Assembly (NCBI GenBank): GCA_029204225.1 | Contig: CM055102.1 | Location: 23,219,390 to 23,283,389, forward strand | DNA from: Diphasiastrum complanatum | Taxonomy: Eukaryota; Streptophyta; Lycopodiopsida; Lycopodiales; Lycopodiaceae | DNA: 64,000 nucleotides | Direction of reading: 5' to 3' | Part shown: piece after piece, positions 57,101 to 64,000 of the stretch | How positions within the stretch are numbered: the first letter of the stretch is position 1 | Layout of the letters: the number at the start of each line of letters is the position of its first letter | Notes under the pieces: model-generated | What the model saw: the letters and a program-made list of their open reading frames with translations, nothing else | What the model was told of the DNA's origin: nothing | Database searches by the model: none | Position numbers and translations under genes: made by a program

Positions 57101-57665
57101 CTCTTGCTTGAAGCCTATATTCCTCATTGATCAAGATCTCTTGAAGATCCATCAAACTTGGAAAAGTCTTTTGAATAGCAATACTTTGAACAATATTAGC
57201 ATGAGCATCCAACAAGCCATTAAGAATCACTTGAATAAGCTCTCCTTCCTTAATGCTTTCATCTATGCAAGCTAACTCATCATTCAATGCTTTCATTCTC
57301 AAAACAAAAGTACTTGGACTTTCTTCATTATTTTGAAAACAAGAAAAGATTTTCCTTCTTAGAGTCAACACTCTAGAAGTAGACTTGGATTCATAAAGCT
57401 TCTTCAATGAATTCCAAGCTTCCAAAGATGATGTGCACTTACCAACTTCCTTGAGAAGTTCATTGGTAACATTCATCTTTATCATGTGTAGAGCCTTCTT
57501 GGCCCTCTTGTCATACCTCAATTGATCTTGTTGTGTTGCTGGTCTCTTCTCCAAACCTACAACAATATCCAAAACATCATTCATCTCAAGAAGTGACTCC
57601 ATCCTCACTTTCCATAATGAATAGTTACTTGAGGTAAGCCTATCAATGACACTTGTAATATTCAA
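54114..57665 (-). CDS. E7 gag-protease-integrase plus unknown C-terminal segment, one 1183-codon frame
   Basis: It begins without ATG (TTG AAT ATT ACA), the true start being lost. Gag has RLTSSNYSLWKVRMESL and KALHMIKMNVTNELLKEVGK. Zinc knuckle CFYCGIKRHFASEC, protease WWIDSGASSHM, GAG-pre-integrase VWHKRMGHLNF..CESCALSKSH, integrase LVHLDIHG, LRGDNGGEYIS and NGLAERKNRTLCE: all catalytic residues seem present. After the linker (RRTSRERQVPSRLTYDQKGK) and the first RT residues (EEWIQPMDLEYRSLMKIGT), sequence from about 55200 to 54126 (some 355 residues) is not RT. It includes MDLFLKHIEDSSKVKGVARK, LLYLFYLMFEQFHVDV, GEFMVIFLCQVDLEDGLVQT and SELEAWWNHLTYILF. The KxKGxARK...LYxxY...EFxV...QT spacing resembles family N. 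Function unknown. Confidence 0.85.
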   Translation of the reverse strand: MNITSVIDRLTSSNYSLWKVRMESLLEMNDVLDIVVGLEKRPATQQDQLRYDKRAKKALHMIKMNVTNELLKEVGKCTSSLEAWNSLKKLYESKSTSRVLTLRRKIFSCFQNNEESPSTFVLRMKALNDELACIDESIKEGELIQVILNGLLDAHANIVQSIAIQKTFPSLMDLQEILINEEYRLQARGGSTSTLQEDAMFTKGKFKGKTKSKWSKGKDQVDASSSGKKKDRSKLKCFYCGIKRHFASECYKKKTDQGDKQGNLTLDEDGLDVQDANDDAFVMSSCMLANDGDLDPWWIDSGASSHMTFHKEYFTSLLAYGDDKMVIYTANDGECAIKGIGTIPISLSTNRNVHLEDVLFIPSITKNLLSVSQMISKGLKVEFDGDDCLIKRKDVLIGKGKRQENLFKLDACVIANQVGCVTREQISIQEVWHKRMGHLNFKSLEIMARKKVVIGLPSFLSNDKHVCESCALSKSHRLPYTRSISRSTKPFQLVHLDIHGFTTISNSGAEIYVTFIDDFSRFCWIYLLKSKDEVYDVFVKFKNARENQFSTKIKCLRGDNGGEYISNKFKAFCDEHGIKREYTTSRTPQQNGLAERKNRTLCESAKAMRLSANLDKPFCDQALLCANFLCNRWPSAILDGRTPFEMLFKRRPSVNFLRTFGCTCYVNITLDDRTKEDPSSRRGIFIGYSEVSKAYKVYIPSTNKVIVGRDVIFDEGNIPKVSSSMIDGKVDGSNILDVDEKDPTLDGGDDGPSSSQKPRRTSRERQVPSRLTYDQKGKQVASGNYVAFLTTLDDPTSVDQARKEEEWIQPMDLEYRSLMKIGTSFGRSSCVHGAMQVDGCYLAVKSSIGSGKQSLFNDFDGQVEDQEVDLEALQLVKREGGNLELVKSIKGEVIGKGVMDLFLKHIEDSSKVKGVARKCCSSLLYLFYLMFEQFHVDVCKLSRYGKTSYIGEHCFDVGFVLAFLADFADGNEAIGGSLCHSSMAKFSSVELLGANTWRLSIFGEFMVIFLCQVDLEDGLVQTTWFMESCGAGFASLMYSPTHGFPRFDGFLWQDEDGGSFMEYHGGYKATKDKGGGDMQAKVDHSHLLFVCCIFSESSELEAWWNHLTYILFDSSCSSHIFTCKIDVRNSETSQVDTILYINYGCFYFEHHMIIERRSILRKKIILMMDQSSIGKNYARSIGS

Positions 57666-57689
57666 ATCTATTGTACTTAGATTTTATTT

Positions 57690-58145
57690 GAGTCAAATGT
57701 CAAATCTCCTAAATTGTAGGAGATCTCCTAGATTGTAGGAATCTAGAGAGTCAACACTGACCACCAATGAATGATGTGGCAAATTAGATAGATTTTATCC
57801 AAAGTGGATATGGATGAGTGCAATGAGCTATCCCACACGTGTTGGAAGCAGCCTAGATAGAGATTATAATGATTGTGTACTTGATCCATGATGGATCCAT
57901 TGGAGGTTAATCTTGAGAAACATTGATTTGGGAGCAATCTTGTTGTTTTCACTCTCTTAAGCTAATTCTTTGTGGGTGAATGCCTTGTATTTCCTTAGTA
58001 AACTTATTTGCAATTATCAGGCCGTACACTTGCTGTACTTCACATGTGTGAAGCCTTTGGATCATCATATTTGATTGTTCTTGCTTGGATTAGTAGAAAT
58101 TCTCAAGTAGAAGCTAGATTTGGATGCTAGTCTTGATATAGATCA
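57690..58145 (+). repeat. LTR-like remnant
   Basis: It has the motifs of the right halves of LTRs in this window: CCCACACGTGTTGG near 57835, GGCCGTACACTTGCTGTAC near 58021, and CACATGTGTGAAGCC. A short repeat CTCCTARATTGTAGGAGAT occurs near 57707-57740. Ends not definable. Confidence 0.45.
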
Positions 58146-58717
58146 AAGATATGCCGAATTTGGTGAGAGTTCGGGTGGCTGGTAGGTGGGTGGAGTGTGG
58201 AAGAGTCATAGCTATTGAAATTAGCTACAGGTCAAGGGTGACCACATGGTTCTACCCTTTATAGGTGATGGTTCGACCAGTGCAAGGTCCTGAAAAATTG
58301 GTACTTCCATTTTGTGGTGGACTACAAGGAAACCGTCGGTGCAAAGAGCTGCAATCTCTTGTTTTGTGAGTAAAGGCAGGATGGTGTACCACGAAGGTGC
58401 ACCTGCGACGCGAGCAGCAGTTTGGCGGGCATATCAGGGAGATGTTTCTCCCTCTTCTCAGTTGGGGGACGTGGATGAAGTTGGGGAGGAAGAAGAGGTG
58501 GATCCGGTCTGTTGGGACATGGATGGCGAGGTAGCGATCTGTGAGGACGTAGCAAGGCTAGAAGGTGTAGCGGTGCTTTGGGTGATGCGGACTTTTTGGC
58601 CAGGATGGACAGTAGCGTCTGAAAGATGACGTTTTGGTGCCAGGGATGCAGTCAGGTACAGATGTGGATGGGGGTCTGAGGGCAAGTTAAATTGGAGATG
58701 GTGAGTTATGGACAGAT
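58146..58717. other. GC-richer unassigned segment
   Basis: It contains opposing frames: plus 58312-58629 and minus 58458-58748, the latter Ser/Thr/Pro-rich. Neither has a motif I recognise. It may belong to the 3' side of the minus-strand gypsy element whose integrase lies at 60 kb. Confidence 0.3.
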
Positions 58718-59020
58718 GTCGAGTAATAGTCAAGTGGCGAATTATCAATAGTAGGCGAGTAATAAAATTGGCAAGTAATAGGAAACCGGCAAGTAATACA
58801 ATATGGAGAGTTATGGATAGGCGATTAATAGGCGCAAGTTATAGACATGTGAGTAGTACGGGGTCGGCAAATAATAAGCTGATGGCGAGTAATAACAATG
58901 GGTAAGTAATGGCAAGTCGACGAGTTATAACAAACAGGCGAGTAGTAGGAAACCGGCGAGTAATAGGTGAGTAATAGAGCGCAAATAATAAGATGCATTA
59001 TGTTATAACTCGCCCATATA
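58718..59020. repeat. Array of about 17 degenerate GGCGAGTAATAG motifs
   Basis: Within 300 bases the 12-mer GGCGAGTAATAG recurs with variants (GGCAAGTAATAG, GGCGATTAATAG, GGTGAGTAATAG, GGCGAGTAGTAG, GACGAGTTATAA), spaced irregularly at 12-25 bases. The block ends with an inverted copy GTTATAACTCGCC near 59003. Irregular spacing rules out CRISPR and a normal satellite. Confidence 0.75.
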
Positions 59021-59119
59021 TAGGGGAATTATAACACCATTTTTGGACATCAGTCTAATCTATGCCAAATCATCAGTGTTTACACTGAGGCGGAATTTTC
59101 TAAATACAGGGTTTTGTCG

Positions 59120-60040
59120 ACACTTTTCCTAATTACCTAACTAAATCTCTATTTATTTCTCATTTGAGACTAAACTATACTAAGGGGTCTAATTGGTCAA
59201 TAAGTCTCTCTTTCTACAGTTCACAACTTAAACTATCTAGTCTAGGCTGATACTCGATTGAATTCTATCTAGTCTAGTCTATCTTATCGGCTAACCTACC
59301 TGTATTTTTAATCTACCTAACTATCTACCTTGATAATCTAATCTATGGGTCATGGCCAACTGCTACCCTAATCTAAGGATCGTGATCCGGTACCCTATAA
59401 TTATGTCTATTTTAGTGGTTGGACTAGTCTAAAATGTATGCTGCAATCTATCTATATCGATCTAGTCTAAGTGTTATCTTCCTAGGCTAACTAAGGCTAA
59501 CTATGCCTGACTAACAAATCTATTTGAACTAAAATCAACTAGCTAAGGGAGTCTAATCTGGCCTAACCTATCCTATCTAATCTATCTATGGGACACGGTC
59601 GACAACTACCTTAGACTGTGGGTCTTGATATGCTTTTCTAAGGCTAACTGATCCTAAGCCTATTCTAGCTGATCTAAATTCCTAGATCTAATTGGCCTTC
59701 CTAGATTAATCCTAGTAGTGGGTCAGGATCGTCTAGTTTGAATCTGCCTAGGCTAGCTAGCTACCTAACTAATCTATCTAAGACGAAACTACCTAGTTGA
59801 TGACTAATTTATCTAGCTTAGTAGATTCATTCTAACTTAACTAACTTATCTACCTACCTATGCTATCTAGTTATCCTAGATCTAATTGGGATGCTAGAGA
59901 TCTGACTCCTAACAATCTAGATCTAAACTATCATTGACGTTTAACTAGTCTATGCTACCTCTATCTAAATCGAAAACTATCTAATTTATCTATCTAGATT
60001 CACTAAATCGAGATTATCTAGAGACTCCTACCTAGGCTAG
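59120..60040. repeat. CTA/TCTA-rich low-complexity tract
   Basis: About 900 bases dominated by CTAA, CTAG, TCTA and CTAC tetramers (for example CTAACTATCTACCT near 59330, CTAACTTATCTACCTACC near 59843) with no frame. It lies immediately downstream (minus strand) of the gypsy integrase remnant and may be that element's 3' untranslated region. Confidence 0.6.
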
Positions 60041-60885
60041 CTAACGGGGTGTGGATGTCTCATCATGAGTGGAAGAAGACGACGAGGATGCCGCTTTAGG
60101 CACATCCATGAGCTCAACATCGACAGAGTAGTAACGACGCAACCTGCTGCCATTAATGGGCATATCAACCAAATTGCCTTGTAGGCCGACGAGAATGAGT
60201 ATGCCATTAGGCTGGATCTCTACTACCTTGTATAGTCCTTCTCCTTTAAACTTAAGTTTGTCTTTATGTGCCTTGGCATTGTATAGCAGGGCCAACTATC
60301 CCTTAACGAGATCTTTGGTCTTGATATTTTGATCGTGCCAGGGGACTTCCATTGTTGCTTCTCTATAGCTAGGGTATGAAGCGCTAGGAAGTGAGTTTCA
60401 TGAAGTTGGAGAAGGTTGTCTAATCTCCTCTTGGTGGATTCCTCTGTACTCAGCCGTATGGCAATGGCGACTCTCAGACTAGGAACGACAAACCTAGTAG
60501 GCATTACGGCTTCCTGTCCATGCACCATTTGAAATGGAGTTTGTCTAGTGAATGTGGTTCTGAAAGCCCATAAAGCTACATGAAGCTTATCTTCCGAATC
60601 CGATTGTGAAGCTTCAACCGTTTATGTGATAATTCCGCAGAGGATCTTGTTCTATGATTCTGGTTGTCCATTGCAACGTGGGTAATATGGTGTACTCTAC
60701 TTATGGACAACCAGATAAGAGGATAACATGTGAGTGATGGTCTCGTTAGGAAATGCATTCCCCGATCACTCAAGAGTTCTAGTGGGCACCCAAAACAAAA
60801 TGGGATGTTTTCATATAGGAATTTAGCAGTAGAGTTTGCGGCAACCTTCCTCACGCTTTGGCTTCTACCGATTTGGTCAAGTAGT
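60041..60885 (-). pseudogene. Ty3/gypsy integrase C-terminal remnant
   Basis: The minus strand across frames gives STAKFLYENIPFCFGCPLEL, LSDRGMHFL (catalytic Asp region), then MVHGQEAVMPTRFVVPSLRV, VDMPINGSRLRRYY-like HGQEAVMP..NGSRLRRYY blocks typical of gypsy integrase C-termini. At least two frame changes. It is cut by the E8 LTR at 60886. Confidence 0.8.
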
Positions 60886-61331
60886 TGTGAAAGATTTGAA
60901 ATTCATTAAGATCCAGACCTATGAAATGATCTTGGATTTAGAAACAAGCAACTCACCAATCTTGCACTAAGAATGAGATGCAAACTCTAATAGATCTTGA
61001 TCAAACAAAACATAAAGTACTGTTGTTGTTCATACAATTACAGTAAGCTACTATATTTCACACATGTGAATCTGAAAATAACAATTAATGATCATTCTAC
61101 AATATGAAAAATCTTACTATTTTTAGGAGTAGATGCAATGTACCCTTCATTCAAATTTGAATCTACTCAAACTCGACTTTTGCATTTCCCACACTTTCAA
61201 GAAGTGTTTATTTAAATACTTTAGACTAATATAACTTTGAAAAGTCAACCTATAAGTCTAATATGAAATTGGCCTCAAATGCCAAATAAACAAATGTAGC
61301 AAATATGACTAAACTAGTTGAATTTCTCACA
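60886..61331 (-). repeat. E8 3' LTR, internally shortened
   Basis: 446 bases, plus-strand ends TGTGAAAGATTTG and ATTTCTCACA. It matches both halves of the E7 LTR but lacks some 200 bases in the middle. Confidence 0.8.
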
Positions 61332-61360
61332 CTCCCTCTTCAACTAGTTTTAGCATGGAC

Positions 61361-61924
61361 TTACACTCCAAGTGATGTCCTATGTTTTATGAACGAGTCC
61401 TTTCCCAATGCTTTGGTGAAGATATCAGCTACACATTCTATTGAGGACACATGTTGAAGCTCCACCTCGTTTGCTATGACTTGTTCCCTCACAAAATGAT
61501 ATGCCACCTCAATATGCTTGCTCCTAGCATGAAAGATAGGATTTGTTGCCAAACTTTGGTATGATAGATTTTCACAAAAGATGATTGGGCTCTCTGAAAA
61601 ATCTAGCAAGTGAAGATTCTTGATCATCCTCTTGATCCATACCATCTCCTTTGTGCAATGTGTAAGAGCTTTGTACTTGGCCTCACAAGATGACAATGAG
61701 ATAGTGGCTTGTTTCTTCAACATCCATGATATAGCTCCATCACCTATGAAAATACAATGAGAACTAATGGATTTTCTATCCATTATATGTACAACATAGT
61801 CTGAATCTGAAAATCCAAACAAGTTAGGTGATGAGGGATACAATATGCCAAAATCTCGAGTTCCAATGATGTACCTCAAAACTCGTTTTCCTAGCTTCCA
61901 ATGCTCCTCACTAGGATCTTGCAT
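61361..61924 (-). pseudogene. E8 RNase H
   Basis: MQDPSEEHWKLGKRVLRYII, GFSDSDYVVHIMDRKS, SLSSCEAKYKALTHCTKEM, KHIEVAYHFVREQ and ADIFTKALGKDSFIKHRTSL. The frame is open for 187 codons but out of frame with RT upstream. Confidence 0.85.
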
Positions 61925-62905
61925 AAATTGACTGAATCTTCCAACACGATGCTTAGATTTGGTCTTGTAATGGTTAGATAGATGAGTGAACCAAATAGCT
62001 TCCTATAGAGAGTAGTGTCCTTGAAGGATCTTTCACTACCTCTTATAGTTAACTTTACATGAGACTCCATTGGTGTATCGCAAGCTTTTGCATCTACCAT
62101 ATGAAATTTTTCTTGAATAGAATTAGCATACTTCACTTGACAAAGGAAAGTGATTGAGAAGATTTAATTACTTCTATTCTCAAAATGTAATGCAAGTTAC
62201 CAAGATCATGCACCTCGAATTCTTTCTTAAGAGCAATCTTGATATCCTCCACATCTTGATTGTTTCCACCACTCAAGATGATATCATCCACATAGATTAA
62301 CAAGACGGTAACATCATTTCCAGCAAACCTTAAAGAAAGTGAATTATCTTACTCACTCATAACAAAGACTTGAGAGAGTAAAAAAATGTTGAGCTTAGCA
62401 TACCAACTCCTTGGTGCTTGCTTAAGGCCATACAAACTTTTTTGTAGTAGAACACATGATTTGGCTTTGTAGAAGAAATGTAGCTCTCGAGTTTAGGGTT
62501 TCATGCTCTTCCTCCTCAAGATCACCATTCAAAAAGGCATTTGTAATGTCTAATTTCCATAGATCCCATCATAAAAAGTAGCAAGTGAGATGATCATCTC
62601 GAATGCTTACCATCTTTGCCACGTGTGCAAAGGTCTCATCATAGTCAATCCCTTGTTCTTGAGCATATCCTTTTGCCATTAACCTTGCCTTGTACTTGTT
62701 GACAGATCCATCTTGGTTTGTCTTCACCTTGAAGATCCATTTGCATCCAATAGCTTTCTTGTCCTTAGGTAACTCCACCAATCTCCATGTTCCATTTTTC
62801 ATAAGAGCTTGATACTCAAGATCCATTGCTTGGATACACTCCTCTTCTTTCCTTGCTTCATCTAAACTTGTAGGTTCATCAAAAGAGGCTAGGAAAGCAA
62901 CAACC
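61891..62905 (-). pseudogene. E8 reverse transcriptase, several frameshifts
   Basis: Pieces in order on minus: EECIQAMDLEYQALMKNGTW, KKAIGCKWIFKVKTNQDG, KARLMAKGYAQEQGIDYDET, a catalytic-region remnant near 62530, YVDDIILSGGN-like sequence near 62280-62310, and KYANSIQEKFHM. Several indels break the frame. It shows what the RT of the E7 family looked like. Confidence 0.85.
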
Positions 62906-64000
62906 TCGAAGCGAGCTTTTTGGCGTTCGAATCAAACTTCTTTGACAACAATTTGTATAGGTTAATGGATCCAGCGATCACTTCAGTAGGACGGAATCCA
63001 TTACCTCCTTGCCAAAAAAGAATAAGATTTTGCTTTACGGTCTACTGGTTTCTCATGCATCAGGATTTGAGGAGAACAATTTTCCAAAAAAGCATATCTT
63101 TTTCATGACAAACCTAAACCGTACATCATGAATTTAGGCAAAGGCACATTAGATTGGGAGATCACAAGACTCTCTTCTAAGTTAGAACACAATGAAACTA
63201 GAGAATTACTATTTATTCATTTGAAGTTTCCATAGGTTTAAGGTAGCATAATCTAACTCTTTTGTGGTGATTCTCGGCTCTCCATTTTCATGTCACTATT
63301 AGCACTTATAGCCTGCATGTCATTTGTGCTCACACGGTTGGGGTCATGCTTGCAAACAATGATGATTCACGTTTATTCATGTGCATTTATCATCTTCTTG
63401 ATTAATTGACGCGAAATGAGTGTATAGAAGCACACCTGATAAAAGGCTTACTAGTTGTTAAGCGAAATAATGTCACATAGATTCATCTTCGTAGGTGTGA
63501 AAGGTGGAGACGTACTTTTTTTCTAAGCTTTCCATTTAATAAGCTACTCAAAAAATGGCTCGTGATCTTCAAAAGCATGACCTCAACTGATGTAGTTATC
63601 CACATTAAAGTTTGCCAAGTCGAAATCGATGGTATGTTACCTTTCAAGTTTCAGACCCAACTGAGCAAAAATGGTTCTTTCTCATGAATTGTGTAGTACT
63701 TTATTTTGAGGATCTTTGGTTAGAGTGTCTCTAGCGATTGGCAAAATCTTACAGGATGTTGAAGTTAGCTTTGTAGTCCTGTAGGCAGTTGCATTCTCCA
63801 AAAGACACATGAGGGGTGTAGCTTCCATGGCACGAAAGATTAGGGATGAAGAGGCAAGCGTAGGAATAGGTTCTCCATCGGCCACGAAAACCAGCAAATC
63901 TAGTGTTTTGAATGCAAGATGTATTCAAGAAAAATCTTCTTCCGAGGAGTCATCAATGCTTTCAGATGGGCTCAAGGAGGGCTTAGAATCACCTAATCAT
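62906..64000. other. Unassigned sequence to window end
   Basis: About 1.1 kb. The longest frame is 63682-63897 minus (71 codons), unrecognised. No LTR, splice pattern or known domain is seen. Base composition is less AT-rich than the tandem arrays. Confidence 0.35.

Larger units (their letters stand above)
52901..57665 (-). mobile_element. E7: minus-strand copia with RT replaced by an unknown segment, 5'-truncated
   Basis: 3' LTR 52901-53546, purine tract complement at 53547, RNase H, unknown segment, integrase, protease, gag to about 57660. It is inserted in E6 gag. No 5' LTR or primer-binding site is found beyond gag; the 5' end is cut off just at the expected gag start. No target duplication can be checked. 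Confidence 0.85.
60886..62905 (-). mobile_element. E8: truncated minus-strand copia of the E7 family, with RT
   Basis: 3' LTR 60886-61331, RNase H 61361-61924, RT remnants 61925-62905, and then an abrupt end within the linker before RT. It is the closest relative of E7 here but carries normal RT sequence where E7 has the unknown segment. Confidence 0.85.

Noticed and set aside
57665-57700. 5' LTR of E7 directly after gag
   Set aside because: The sequence beyond 57665 does not match the E7 LTR at 52901-53546 and lacks a primer-binding site; E7 is 5'-truncated.
58718-59020. CRISPR array
   Set aside because: The motif is 12 bases, degenerate and unevenly spaced; no cas genes and a eukaryotic context.

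Overview
The window reads as nuclear DNA of a land plant. It is AT-rich, spliced exons with GT..AG introns are visible, and most of it is plant-type Ty1/copia LTR retrotransposons whose primer-binding sites match the 3' end of initiator tRNA-Met. I cannot name the species. Only one stretch looks like a possibly intact host-type gene: a spliced RPA1-like OB-fold gene at about 15.19-16.46 kb. Almost everything else is transposon, nested or decayed.

Layout. 0-4.1 kb: a decayed CACTA (TNP2-type) DNA transposon transposase, preceded on the same strand by a SET domain. 4.85-5.4 kb: an array of inverted GCCACG/CGTGGC dyads. 5.8-13.7 kb: AT-rich tandem repeats (unit about 940 bp), split by a complete 4.1-kb non-autonomous LTR element (E0, 6290-10392, TSD catat). 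13745-14445: solo LTR (TSD aaaat). 15.2-16.5 kb: the RPA-like gene. 16.5-27.3 kb: minus-strand copia element E1, chimeric at its 3' half with a second family (N), and interrupted by plus-strand copia E2 (20107-25267, TSD tcctt). 27.3-32.6 kb: decayed LTR and copia remnants. 32.6-42.2 kb: plus-strand copia E3 of family N, interrupted by a minus-strand Ty3/gypsy-like gag-only element G1 (34121-39700, TSD tggtt), which holds fragments of an adenosylhomocysteinase gene. 42.5-46.5 kb: minus-strand copia E4. 46.5-57.7 kb: remnant E6, hit by copia E5 (46862-52792, TSD tcatc) and by E7 (52901-57665). 57.7-64 kb: LTR remnant, a short-motif array, a CTA-rich tract, a gypsy integrase remnant, a copia remnant E8, and unassigned sequence.

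The most interesting theme is an unrecognised protein segment of roughly 300-350 residues, found where reverse transcriptase should be. It appears in E3 and in the minus-strand copy at 17.4-18.4 kb (nearly identical to each other), as the only substantial ORF of the LTR-bounded element E0 (divergent), and probably, more remotely, in E7. In E7 it lies inside one uninterrupted 1183-codon frame with gag, protease and integrase; the related element E8 has normal RT at the same place. Such elements could move only by borrowing RT from intact relatives such as E5 or E2. The function of the segment is unknown.

Other points are a shared Asp-to-His change at the protease active site of E1 and E4, two tandem gag domains in G1, and a possible SET-transposase fusion. 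All family assignments are from motifs read by eye; no database search was run.
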